A program made the position numbers and the translations under genes. DNA of 64,000 nucleotides, taken from positions 3,846,001 through 3,910,000 of the forward strand of contig NC_088321.1 of the NCBI RefSeq assembly GCF_910592395.1. The letters run 5' to 3'. Source of the DNA: Lineus longissimus. Its lineage: Eukaryota > Nemertea > Pilidiophora > Heteronemertea > Lineidae. The notes under the pieces are model-generated. The model did no database searches. It worked only from the letters and a program-made list of their open reading frames with translations, and was not told the origin of the DNA. This document shows, one piece after another, positions 53,712 through 64,000 of this stretch (position 1 is the first letter of the stretch; each line of letters begins with the position of its first letter).

Positions 53712-54740
53712 TGGTCCATGCGGTGGACCCCTCCGGGCGTGACATCAGACCTGCCCCTGCCACGGGACGCATGGCATGTCCCGGATTGACCCGGAGAACA
53801 AATTGTTGACATTAGATACAAGAACCTACAAATTTTTGGGTAGGTTTCTATGGCACATTCGAGGCTAGTAATTGGTTTTGAGGCCAATAGTGGGCGCCAC
53901 ACAGATCCCACAAACGGTCACTAAATTTGCCCGATACTGGGGACCATAAAGCGGCATAATACTATGTAAAGGAGATTTTTCGGGCACATGAGCTGACCTC
54001 CATACGATAGCCAATTATATATACTTTGGAGGTTCATTGCAAAAGGTGTACCCCATCACAGCTTTTTCTTGCTAGGCTATATGATGTCAAACCTCGGCTG
54101 CGCCCTGAGGCTTGGACGCATCATCGCGTATGAGGCCCAACAGAAGGCGGTGACTTGGTCCCAAACTCACAGAATGGCCTCATAAAATCACCGAAGCATC
54201 CTCTCTACACGGAAACTATGATCATGAAGTTAAAGTACATAGTAGTTGGATCAGGACTGGCCCATACCTATCCATGGAAACTTCATGCGTCTGAAGAACT
54301 ATGCTTTTTGGGAAGGGAGGAGACAAAACGGACCTCGTACCCACTGGCTAGTGAGACCTAAGCAATTCGAGTTGCGCTAGCCAGTATTCACCTAAATAAC
54401 TAACGTTCTGTTCCAAAGAATACGCCTGCGTCTTTGGGCTCATGATCGTCACGATCGGAATTTAAGCTCACATTGGAAGGCGATCGACGAGCAAAACAAA
54501 AAGAACACTTTCGAAATCGACTTGGTTTGAAATGTTGTGGTCTGCATAAAACCCATTAAACATGACATCAGCATTTAGTAATTCAGAGCTAACACGGCAG
54601 TAACCAGTATTTTTGTCAATTATACCGGTTGCTGCTGCGTAAAGTTTTGCTATTCTATTATAAAACTACTCCTGGCTCTGGAAAATTTCTGGCCTGATTA
54701 ACGACGAAGAACATGTAAGTGGGAGTTTCCTGTATGTTTA
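53712..54740. other. Stretch with no gene seen
   Basis: Short frames only. GTAAGTGGGAGTTTCCTGTATG at about 54713 is an inverted copy of the donor flank at 50724-50746, showing that a piece of the micro-exon repeat region was inverted. Confidence 0.45.
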
Positions 54741-54862
54741 TTCCGCCGTTGTTCTCACGACTTTGATGATGGTCAGCCTTCCACCACAATGACAATTGAC
54801 AGACTGCTATCGAGAGGTAACGACAAGGTCTTCATCAAGTTCATTCATGGCCATTGCTTACC

Positions 54863-54871
54863 CATTCATCC
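54863..54871 (-). CDS. Candidate 9-nt micro-exon (unit U2)
   Basis: The minus strand reads TTTATTCTTTCAG|GATGAATGG|GTAAGCAATG. Confidence 0.35.
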
Positions 54872-55266
54872 TGAAAGAATAAATGCAAGGAATATAAAGC
54901 TTTGCCACCAACTAGTTGGAATGAAAGAAATGGATTAATCAGTGATTTAAGAGCAAAATATTACTCGCATTTGAGTGCCCACTTCCAAATCATGCTTATG
55001 AAACTATTCTGATGCCAGAAGTTTTTCTTACTGATCATTGCTGAATACTGGATTTACTTGATGAATGTTATTTTTCAATCGAATAACCCTTGCTGGGTGT
55101 ATCTGTAATATACAGGTTTGAGTGATCTTCTAGTGAGCATATCCATATTCCGTCAGTTTTGTTCGTATCCCTTCGATGATGGTTTTGGTAACTGCTTTCC
55201 ACCACAATGACAATCATCCTACTGCTATCAAAAAGTAACTACGGGGTCTTCATTGCGATTGCTTAC

Positions 55267-55275
55267 CTCTTTTCC
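55267..55275 (-). CDS. Candidate 9-nt micro-exon (unit U3)
   Basis: The minus strand reads ATCACCTATTTCAG|GGAAAAGAG|GTAAGCAATC. Confidence 0.35.
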
Positions 55276-55671
55276 CTGAAATAGGTGATTCAGGGAGTGT
55301 AAGTTTTATTAAATGTTTATATCAAGATTTGCTGTGTTGGTCTATTCATCAAATGACCACAACAATATCATGCTTATACAACAAGCAGATGCCACAATAT
55401 ACTTCTTACTGATTATATTTGATGACAAACTGATACTTGATGAAATTCAATTTTCAATCGGATAGCGATCGTTATTTGCAAAGTTTTACGTATCTTTCTA
55501 GTGAGCTTATCCATATTTGTCACTGGTTCTCAATACTCAGAGGATGTTCATGGCTATATACCGCCTCCCACCACGGCTATATACCGCCTCCCACCACAAG
55601 GACAATCGACTGCTAGTGATCGAAAAGTAACGATGAGGTCTTCATCAAGGTCTTTCATGGCGCCTGCTTAC

Positions 55672-55680
55672 CTCGTTCAA
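55672..55680 (-). CDS. Candidate 9-nt micro-exon (unit U4)
   Basis: The minus strand reads GCCTTTACTCTTTCAG|TTGAACGAG|GTAAGCAGGC. Confidence 0.35.
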
Positions 55681-55843
55681 CTGAAAGAGTAAAGGCAGGG
55701 GATATAACTTTTGTCGCGAACCAATGGGAAGGAAACAAATGCATAAATCGATGACTTTATCTTTATTACACTTTTTTACCCGTATTTGAAATACAAATAA
55801 ACTCATCCGATGCCAGAAGATACTTCCAACTGTTTATCGGTAA

Positions 55844-56210
55844 TTACCGCATATACTTGATTAATCCAGAGTCTTTCAATAGATTTATTGAAATACATGT
55901 ACATGTACATGTATTCTGATTAATCACAGCATGGAAAATTTCCTTTATATATTCCTGGCGTATATCCAAGTTTAACCATGGAGAAAAGTTGAGTTCGCCA
56001 TTTTCGTAGGTAATTCTAATGCTGACACGCCTAATCAGAGTATTATTCATATAAATATTCAAAAGGCTCTGCCTATAATGGGTTGAGTTTGAACGGGTCA
56101 TGAGTGATTCCACCTCCTTTTTCGCTGATGTGAGCTCCAAGCGGAGAGCGACGAATGCAGCATTTACTCGAATGATTCGCTTATTGCGTGGTAATTTATT
56201 TCCAAAGAGG
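55844..56210 (-). CDS. Unassigned open frame upstream of the micro-exon array
   Basis: A frame of about 120 codons reads through NKRIIRVNAAFVALRLELTS, then TRSNSTHYRQSLLNIYMNN, RRVSIRITYENGELNFSP and IRQEYIKEIFHAVINQ, ending near a possible donor ATGCG|GTAATT. It has balanced, protein-like composition with no known domain. There is a TACATGTACATGTACATG run in its 3' part. It is on the same strand as, and immediately 5' of, the micro-exon array, so it could be its first long exon, but the end phase does not suit unit U4 without skipping. Confidence 0.35.
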
Positions 56211-57180
56211 AGAGTAAGTCACAACGTTAGGATTAACAGTTTCCCTGACAGGAAGCCTTCAGCATGAAATGAAACCGACGACCCGTTAATCACAAATCAT
56301 GGATAATGATAGGCACTATCGTGCAACCTCGCAGTTACGAACTCCTTGATATCAAGGTATAAAATTGTATCAGATTTTTGTTGACGTATTTAACATCACA
56401 AAGGTTGAACTTTCTGGGGCCCCATGAAGGCGGTAATTATTGACTAACATATCTCATCAAAGTATCAGCGCATTCCCCCTCCTTAGTTTTTGTACTTGAA
56501 TCAATTCGCGTTAATCAACCTCTGTGGTTGTTTCCCATATTTCACCTTTTCTATTCAATAGACGGTTAAAGAGACCATGACTCTTCAATAGGAGTTGAAA
56601 CTCATGACGTCAATATATCTTTCAACCTTCCCCAACACTGAGTGGAAATTCTCAAAAACGGAAACACTCAATTAAAGAATGTCGCGCACGCATATACATA
56701 TAGGATGCGACCAAACAATCACGCATTGACGGAATAATCGTAGAGTCGGTTAATGATCACGCGCCACCTCGCCAGACTAGCTTTTAATCACCGGATATAT
56801 TGAAAAAGACACATTTCGTTCTGTTGCACCGCTCTGTGAATTCCATTTTTGGACACCCAGTCAGTATGAAATGCCAAATTCTTGCTTTAGACGTACGATG
56901 GCCAAGTGGTAACATATCATGCCTTCTAACCGTGGGGCCCGCATCTAGAATCGGAAGTTGTGTGGGTGCGGGTGTGTGTGTGTGTGTGTGTGGGGGGGGG
57001 GGGGTATTTTGTCCTCATGTCCCTAAAATCTTTTTCACATACATGACATTTGTCATCACGGTCATCAATGAAAATCAATTGCGTGCCCATCAACAAGGTT
57101 GTTAAATTCATATGGGTCCTTATTCTGAGCTAAACTTTGCAAGATGGCTTTTATATACCTGGTTTATTTTTATAGGAAAG
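56211..57180. other. Stretch with no gene; GT microsatellite and G-run
   Basis: GTGTGGGTGCGGGTGTGTGTG followed by a G-run occupies about 56961-57004. No coding evidence. Confidence 0.5.
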
Positions 57181-57183
57181 ACG

Positions 57184-57700
57184 GGAGCAGGACAATTCCC
57201 CCCCGGACAATTGCCCCCCGGACTATTCCCCCCTGGACGATTCCCCCCCGAGGACGATTCCCCCCGAGGACGATTCCCCCGAGGACGATTCCCCCCTGGA
57301 CAGTTCCCCCCGAGGACAACTCCCCCCGGAAAACCCCCCCCCCCCCCAGACAACGTCGGTCACGCAAGATGATGCCAATGATGATGGTCATCATCAAACT
57401 CAAAGAACAACTTTATTCAGAATTTTAAAAAATCTATACATGCTACCTGTACATGTATTTTTCATCGAAGAAGCATATACTTTCGCCTTAGAAGTATGAT
57501 AACTCACAGAATAAAAATCGTACCGATACATATAATGTGAAGTACTTAATAAGTTGTCTGGGGGGGGAGATTTTCCGGGGGGAGTTGTCCTCGGGGGGAA
57601 TTGTCCAGGGGGGAGCTGTCCTCGGGGGGAATCGTCCTCGGGGGGAATCGTCCAGGGGGGAATTGTCTGGGGAGGGGGGGGGGGGGAATTGTCCTAGAAC
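57184..57700. repeat. Foldback of GC-rich 15-mer arrays
   Basis: The left array 57184-57352 is made of GGACGATTCCCCCCGA-type units; the right array 57558-57697 is made of the inverse, GGGGGGAATCGTCCTC. They end in CCAGACAAC and GTTGTCTGG respectively, so the pair can fold around about 205 bp of spacer. Frames encode Pro/Gly-rich text (PPGQFPPRTTPPGKPPPPP) in several registers on both strands, so coding is unlikely. Confidence 0.8.
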
Positions 57701-58194
57701 CATGAAAGACAGAGTGACAGACATGCGCTGTTGCTGAAACTGTTGTGGAAACTGGCAGAAATATGACCACAGATATAGCAACGCCACAGAGTTGGGTATA
57801 GCACATATTTCGAGATGCGCGGGATAAAGCTTTCATATTTCTATTGTTGTATTCTAAAATTCTCTTGTACTATATACTATAGCCCATTGTGCGCGTCACA
57901 AGTATAGCAGGGTCGTCCGCACACAGACTATTTAACCGGCTCATCATATAAATCATAATGCAACTTCGCAACTAGCGGAGCTGCTCGAGAAAACTTTTTC
58001 GCGGTAAAGTATTTTGAATGAATTCAATCTTCTAGTCGACTAGAAGTTTCGATTTTATGGTGATTTGCAAATCAAATGACAAATTAAAGTCGGCTTGGCT
58101 ATTGCCCGAGCCGCGAACGGCTCATGTGGCCAGTTTCCGTGGCATCAAGCGACTAATAGTATTACTCCCCCTTGATAGAATGCTGGTCGATCGC

Positions 58195-58405
58195 AGGTTA
58201 ACTTCCCAGGCAAGCCTGGTACACATTTACTCCTGGTACACATTTACTCCTGGGTGGAGAGAAGCAAGCAGGGTTAAAGTGCCTTGCGCAAAAACACAAA
58301 GATGAAACAGTGTTGATTCTTCCGAATATCGAGCCTATACGACATTCTGGTCGTAAGCCCGGCCCTCTAAACACTCTGCTACTGATCCCCCATATCAAAT
58401 AATAA
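58195..58405 (-). repeat. tRNA-derived SINE, reverse orientation
   Basis: On the minus strand AGTAGCAGAGTGTTTAGAGG and, about 35 bases on, GGCTCGATATTC fit A and B boxes. The body TTGCGCAAGGCACTTTAACC then CTCCACCCAGGAGTAAATGTG is a conserved SINE body seen in many marine invertebrates. The 3' part is duplicated (TGGTACACATTTACTCC occurs twice at 58218-58250). Confidence 0.65.
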
Positions 58406-61300
58406 TAATCCCCCAAATGATAACTCATGATAATAGCAATCTGCAAGGATACATGATCGAACTACTTTTCCATTTCGAGACAACTTAATTGGCAGCCTAG
58501 AAACAACACTTTGACAACTTGAGTGCAGGTAGATATGTAGATTCCCAGGGCTGCCACTTCGTCATCCTCCTTTCATTTTGAACTGTCCGAATTGGGAAAG
58601 GCTCATTATCATAATTCAACTTCGGAATTGAGGAGCGCCACTATCGGTGCTGAGTCAAACTAGGCTGCTGTTCCAGATTTTTTGGGGGGAGAGAATGTTT
58701 TGTACTGCACACGATTTGGTAATGAACACGAGAGTCAAGTTTGCCCCAATAGTTAGTGCTCGGGATTCTATGGTCCTATATAATTACTGATCTGTTATCC
58801 CATTATTGTTGCTTAAATGACTGTCTCAGTATCGGTGTCCTTTTGCAAATAACTAAAACTTTTATTTCTATCTCGGATCTCAATAAAATCACAATTAGGC
58901 ATGTGAAATTTTGGTAAATGCTTATAATACGGGTCGGGGTACAACATGCGTATTGGTTTGTTTCCGCTTCAAGGATAATAACTGTGATTAAAAAAAACGT
59001 CCCACCGCCAACACTTTCTTTTACCATCGTGCTCGTTATAAACAAAAGCATAGTCTCTCATAGATCAAGAGGTTCGGCAATCATCGAAAATTCCCGAACC
59101 TCATAGTCCGTCGGTCAAATAGCACTACCTGTCCGAAATTGCGGGAACCATTGTTTAATAGCAGGATGAGGGCTTTCTGTCACCGAATCAAAACTCTTCA
59201 AATGACCGAGGTCAACAGGTCATGACTATCAGATACAACGCACGTGATTTCTTACAATCATATGAACTGAACGGTGATATCATTTAAGAGATGCGTGCTC
59301 GACTATCGCATGCACCCGAATCATTTACTTTACTTTACTTTTCTTGTTATCTATTACATGTATATCTATGTTATAAATTACTACATGTACATTGCAAACG
59401 AGGCTTTGACAGGGAATTGTCAATATCAATCTATAGCAAAATTACCACACAGGTACAGTTTGCAACCGATGTCAAAATGTGTTGAAGTAGCGCCCTTTCC
59501 CTAGGCGTGCATACCACACTACGTATTGATTGACCTTATAATTGGCATGCATCCTTCAAAATAACGTTGTGGTTGTTGGGACCTATTTGTGCAATAATGA
59601 CTGAGACAAGACTTCTACTAAAATAGACGACTTGTCTCAGACATGGGAGTGGTACTGGGCAACAGAATGAAGCCGGTCTAGAAGGTTGAAATGACCCAGA
59701 ATAGAATATCTCTAAATTCTGTCATACGCTTTAAATCTCTTAGCTATTGACTGTCATGGCCTCTACAGAAAAATACACCATAATCCGTCAGAATATAAAG
59801 GGACTGACATTTTGTTCAGGGAAAAATCTTCTACCTTCACTGGTACACTGCGTATAGAGTGTATGTAGGACGACCCGGTCCCGGATTGATCATGACAATT
59901 TCAACAGGACAGACATCGAGACACCATCAACAGCCTGCACACCTAGGTTATCAAAACTGCACACATCAGCGCTTTAAATACATAATAAACAGTGGCACAA
60001 ACCTCTACATCCGGGATCTACTTGATTAGCAATTCAAAATGGCTGCACCATGCACCCTGGACACACCCCAATGTCACATGCCGCGTCACCGCCAGAATCT
60101 GGGGTGACGTAGTATGTCTGACCTGTCTGGTTGGCCGTTACGTGTCACTACTGTTTCTACATGACAAAAAACATTTTTGTGGGCTATCAAATAAGTTTTA
60201 GACTGAGAATAGGTCTTCTGGTAGACATGAATAAAGATACCTGACACGAAAATATAAAAATGAATTCTTTGTCGCTAATTGTAATATAGTATTTGCCACC
60301 TGCTTAAATAGTACCACTATATCAACAAATCCACGTGATTGTCATTTAATCCTGATGATATTTTTTTGTTGGAGTTAATTCACAATAATCATGCAGCAAA
60401 TGGTAAATATTTGTCATTGATATTCTAGTTAGTGTCGTTTAAAATATTTTAGTGCAATTGCCGCATTGGGGAAACGAACACAGTAATTATAACCAAAGGT
60501 CAAGAGCGAGAATTCAACCCACAGGAGGTGGCTTGGATTACTGTTCCATATGATTACCATAAGCAAAATTGAAATTTTATGTGTTCATCATCATATGCTA
60601 ATGATAAAATGACATGTGATAACGAGTGGCATCATCGACATTTATGTAAATTGTCATTAACAAATCACAGAGCTTTTCTTTTTAGATGCGTCCAGGGGTA
60701 TAAGAGGACCACCAGAAGTGGGGAGCGCATTGACACCTCAATATAGAGGTTGCAGTGACACGCTGTTGACAGTCCTGCATGCCGACACCAGGCCATTTAG
60801 CCTAGACATTATGACAACATGGACAGCACTAGATATCGCGTCAACATTGATAGCCTTGACACAGGTACATCAAAAACTTTGACAACAAGACAATTCAGAC
60901 ACATCGACAGCAGAACTCCAAAGGTTTATAGACAGCGCGATAGCTTGTACAGTATGTTGATACTGTACAAGTATGTTGATACTGTATGTTGATACTGTAC
61001 AAGTAAAAGATGTCATTAGGACAGCCACAGTATAACCGAACAAAGTGCCAGTGGTACCAGTATAGTACCAGTAGAGTTAAATAGCAGGGAACTTTCCGAA
61101 TATGCCAGTGATAGAGTGACAAGACTTGGACAGTATAATTGTGCTGCCAGTGATCAGTGATAGGGCCGGGCTGGAGATGTGAGATGGCGCTGCTGTAATC
61201 TATATCATAATACTATAAGGCGGCTCGATAAAGTGCCATTTGGGGGTAGTGTTTCGTCTCGTAATTTTGCACGTTTGCAGGTGATATGTTATCCTGATGC
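58406..61300. other. Anonymous stretch
   Basis: About 2.9 kb with no supported gene. It contains the relic of the 33.7-kb MITE-like unit (59720-59830) and the short palindromes at 60944-60971. The LTR, LINE and pogo motifs found elsewhere were not seen here. Confidence 0.4.
60944..60971. repeat. Perfect 12-bp hairpin, with partial copies
   Basis: CTTGTACAGTAT-GTTG-ATACTGTACAAG; the ATGTTGATACTGTA part repeats at about 60971-61002. Confidence 0.75.
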
Positions 61301-61309
61301 AACGTTATG

Positions 61310-61315
61310 TTTATT
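61310..61315 (-). terminator. Polyadenylation signal AATAAA
   Basis: GAAAATAAACAT on the minus strand, about 110 nt after the stop of the terminal exon at 61427-61591. Confidence 0.5.
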
Positions 61316-61426
61316 TTCGGAAATCTACTTCAGCGGAGCAGTAATGAGGGATTTTTAATCGGACACTGTCAATTCTCCTTACCACTCACAGAAGCCAAGT
61401 CATTGCTGTTTAGTTATGCAGGGGCT

Positions 61427-61591
61427 TAATCAACTACCTGCACTCCCTGTGGGGTGAATAACATTACCGGTTGAACAGCTGGCTGTAGGGGGATGATTGG
61501 AACAGCCTGTACCCGTTGACCTGCTGAACCAAGGTTAATGTTATTTTCAATCCACGATTGCAGGTCACTTGATCTTCGAGAATTACTGCCA
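61427..61591 (-). CDS. Terminal coding exon of an unidentified gene
   Basis: The acceptor CTCTGGTTTGGCAG near 61592 opens a frame reading NSRRSSDLQSWIENNINLGS, then GQRVQAVPIIPLQPAVQPV and MLFTPQGVQVVD, ending TAA. Its Gln/Val/Pro-rich C-terminus and clean stop look like real protein; an AATAAA follows. Upstream exons would lie beyond 61.6 kb on the minus strand, but I could not place them. Family not recognised. Confidence 0.5.
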
Positions 61592-61818
61592 AACCAGAGA
61601 TTCGAGATTTCGCGGGGAAAGAAATTGTACACAAACGCATGTGTGCAGTTCAAATGTAAACAAAAATGTATTTTTGGTACTTTTGGTTGCTGGACTTGGG
61701 TTTTGCCGCATTTAGGAGCTGGGGTCAAATTGGTGGTCTATTGTTTATGGGTGCTGTTTTAGCCAGAGCTAGCCCTTGATTATGAAGGGATTTTCAAATG
61801 AAGGTTACCATGGTCTGT

Positions 61819-61945
61819 TTATTTGCTCATTACAGCTTTCAATACTTGATGTATCTGAAGATGTAGCTGAACTTCTAGCTTGCCTGTCGAATAAGTGCCT
61901 TGCCCGAGATCATGCTACATGTGGGAGGAGCCCGCATCTTAAAGT
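61819..61945 (+). other. Possible plus-strand exon, weak
   Basis: TTATTTGCTCATTACAG is a fair acceptor, followed in frame by LSILDVSEDVAELLACLSNK and CLARDHATCGRSPHLK. There is no good donor, and it lies opposite a minus-strand gene end. Bases 61946-62990 and 63150-64000 hold no supported gene. Confidence 0.2.
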
Positions 61946-62924
61946 TGTAGTACATGTAGTGATAGCGCAATTGGTCCGAGCCATTTGGAGGCCGACATGT
62001 GAAGGCCAATCTGAGTTCTCCTTCTCCGTATAAAAAGGGCCATATTGCTGACTAATGAACGAGGCATATTCACATTGCCTCATCATCTCTATCGGACTAG
62101 TTGATATACGTTTTACTTCACTTTTATATGCCCGCATTCAGAACGCCACAGGGTCCGAGTCTGTGGACAAATGGTTGGTTTAATTTGTCTCTTCGATATT
62201 GCATTAGATTTTCATTGCAATTCAATCTATTCAAGGTATAGCACATTTGAACCTGCCTGCGCCACGGGTATAATGCTAAATAATATATATAGGGGCAGTC
62301 TTGAGCTGGCATTCATTTTGGTAGAATATTAGTCTTCGTCGTTAAGAGGCAGTAATTAGGGAAAGTGTTGATACATCATTGATAGGGCCAGTTTGAGCCG
62401 ACATTGGTAATCAAAATGCTTGGGAAAGTGTTGAGACGGTATATAGCGACAGAGAGTCATTGGTGACAGTCGTGCTAAAGAGGCATTGTCAAAGTCACAA
62501 TACCAGGGCGGTGTTTCATCGTTATTGATCGAGTCACAATGTTAAAGACGATGCTGAGCTGCCAATAATAAAATTCACAAGCCTATCAGCCTCAGGTTCA
62601 CAATTGGATTGGTTAGACCACAGACCACTGAAACTTAGGTACTGTTGTATAGCTTGATATTCTTTTGGCACATTGCCATTGTCAATTGCCACTTGCCAGG
62701 TATTGAACTAACCCATGAAAAAGCTCGAGGTCACATGATATACAAAATGGTAGACGAACCAGAAAATGTAAACAGCGAGATTTCAACATGAAAATTGTCA
62801 ACAAAAACACCTTTAATTACGGACTTGATCTTCTCTGCAAAAGATTGGATACGTAATCCAACACATGGGGATGACGAAGGTATAGTTGTCATTAAAAAAA
62901 AGGAAGTGACTACTTGGCTAGCCC

Positions 62925-63140
62925 GGCTTACCAAACAGCGACTTTTTCTTGTCCTGAATGGAGAGTCGAACTCATTAATATTAAAGAAAAGTCTCCAGCT
63001 CGCCAAACAGGGTAGATTTTTTACCTGTTTGGCAAGCCCGGCTGGCCGAACAGGGTGGCTCTTTAGTGCTGTTTGGCAAGCGGCTCTCCAAACAGGACAA
63101 AAAAAGATGCCTGTTCGGCGAACGGCTTGCCAAATAGACC
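62925..63140. repeat. Cluster of GCCAAACAGG inverted words
   Basis: GCCAAACAGG (63002-63011) pairs with CCTGTTTGGC (63024-63033). Variants GGCCGAACAGGG, CTGTTTGGCAAGC, CTCCAAACAGGAC, CCTGTTCGGCGAAC and TTGCCAAATAG follow up to 63136. Several hairpins are possible. The ORF over it (62795-63148) is a by-product. Confidence 0.6.
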
Positions 63141-64000
63141 CGGCCTAAAAAAAGCAATCTTACGGACCAAACCGCTACCGTAGTCGTTTCAATGTTCAAC
63201 GTTCAGCCCTTCGATTCAAATTTACCGCCTGAAAACTGAGAAGGCGGTACCGCACTCATGGAAATCAATGACGCAATACTCTATAAGACCACGTCGAAAT
63301 TATCCTCAAAAATAAGAAATAAATTGCAATAACGATATAAAACGCGCATACATGGATTTTGGCGAAAAACACCAGGTTTGTCAATCACGTCCTATTTTAC
63401 AATTCGGCATTTTCAAAGGGAAAGGTTCTAATTCATGAAGTGAATATACTCTCAACAATGTGAGCATATTTTCGTCATTCCCGCATAACTGTTCAACAGT
63501 CAACGTCCAACGACAATCCCACTCGACAAATGGTAATATCAATTCATGTCAAATACCTTGACAACATTTTATTTAATTTTAAAAGAAGTTATCGAGTAAA
63601 CGGACATCATCCAAAATATCCACGAAATAAACGGACAAATGACCACAAAAATACCTTTTCTCAAAAAACTAGCGATTTATACCAAATAAATTTGACGGGA
63701 AACAGAAGAACTACGGCCGAAGCCGAGCTTTCAGGAATGTTCGTGATGTGCATTTGGATCTTCTACTGAATTATACCCATTACCCACAGTGTACGAATCG
63801 AAAGCGTGGAATTCTCTGCAGAAAACGTGGGTTGCACGTCATGTGAAAGCGTTCAGTTGGATCAGCATATAAAATATCCGGACGAAAAAGTCTGAACACG
63901 ATTCATGAGCCACTGACCTCCGCAGCGCACTGTATACCAACGCCAACATAGTACTCTAATTTCTTCGGTTTATCTGTTTCTGTTTCTGTTTCCGCTAACA

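Larger units (their letters stand above)
54750..55860 (-). repeat. Tandem array of micro-exon units U2-U4, period 405 bp
   Basis: The 9-nt segments lie at 54863, 55267 and 55672, that is 404 and 405 bp apart. Shared blocks: CTTTCCACCACAATGACAAT, CTGCTATC-AAAAGTAAC, GGTCTTCATCAAGG, CATGGCG-TTGCTTAC, CTGAAAGAGTAAATGCAGG, GATGCCAGAAG-TACTT. Units are well diverged from each other (about a quarter of positions), so the array is old. Confidence 0.75.

Noticed and set aside
57112-57428. Pro/Gly-rich ORFs on both strands, suggestive of a structural protein
   Set aside because: Equally open in several registers and in the inverted partner array; a by-product of a 15-mer repeat.
61955-62035. Possible tRNA-like GATAGCGCAATTGG and a TATAAAAAGG promoter
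   Set aside because: The cloverleaf boxes are not at tRNA spacing, and no gene starts downstream of the TATA-like word.

Overview
The window is animal nuclear DNA. Genes are split by introns with GT..AG sites, gene density is low, and there is dense, layered mobile-element debris: Ty3-type LTR elements, a CR1/L2-like LINE, pogo/Tigger, hAT-like and Harbinger-like DNA elements, tRNA-derived SINEs, foldback MITEs and long tandem arrays. There are no bacterial operons, rRNA genes or CRISPR arrays. Recurrent words such as TAGGCCTA and TACATGTA and the repeat mix suggest a marine invertebrate (mollusc, brachiopod, echinoderm, hemichordate or similar). I cannot name the species.

Layout. 0-6.4 kb: a 573-bp tandem repeat interrupted by a young LTR retrotransposon (494-5459, 5-bp TSD ATAAC, tRNA-Pro type primer site). 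Its pol order is protease, integrase, then reverse transcriptase, and almost all of RT/RNase H is deleted. 6.4-8.3 kb: repeats. 8.8-10.3 kb: a two-exon pogo-type transposase gene on the minus strand with one premature stop. 12.7-18 kb: two copies of an unfamiliar DNA transposon (TIR CCCTCACCGAA, 2-bp TSD); the second carries a 255-bp pogo-type MITE and a 704-bp insertion, both dated by the empty sites in the first copy. 18-20 kb and several other places: copies of a dispersed repeat whose core holds three nuclear-receptor-like half-sites.

20.2-33.0 kb: a minus-strand multi-exon locus. It has a 5' exon whose last base appears to complete a split start codon, a basic nuclear exon, a minisatellite exon, small acidic exons, a ubiquitin-like exon and a HECT-like 3' exon. 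It resembles invertebrate G2/M-phase-specific E3 ubiquitin ligase-like genes but carries stops and frameshifts. Within its span lie a nested palindromic foldback element (21.45-23.17 kb), a SINE and a broken THAP domain.

33-49 kb: almost entirely mobile-element remains, including a gag fragment, an inverted-repeat-bounded segment, a LINE with a decayed 2A-like motif, a Ty3 pol remnant split by a 548-bp MITE with 5-bp TSD, a 145-bp tandem array bounded by inverted repeats, and a Harbinger-like element with TSD TAA. 50-56 kb: a second broken pogo transposase, two unassigned coding exons, and a repeat series in which each unit holds a 9-nt segment between strong minus-strand splice sites, a candidate micro-exon array. 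56-64 kb: mostly anonymous DNA, a foldback of GC-rich 15-mers, a SINE and one convincing terminal coding exon at 61.4 kb.

The most novel signals are the micro-exon array, the integrase-before-RT retrotransposon, the CCCTCACCGAA transposon family and the nested GGAAC palindromes. All family names were assigned by eye, without database searches.
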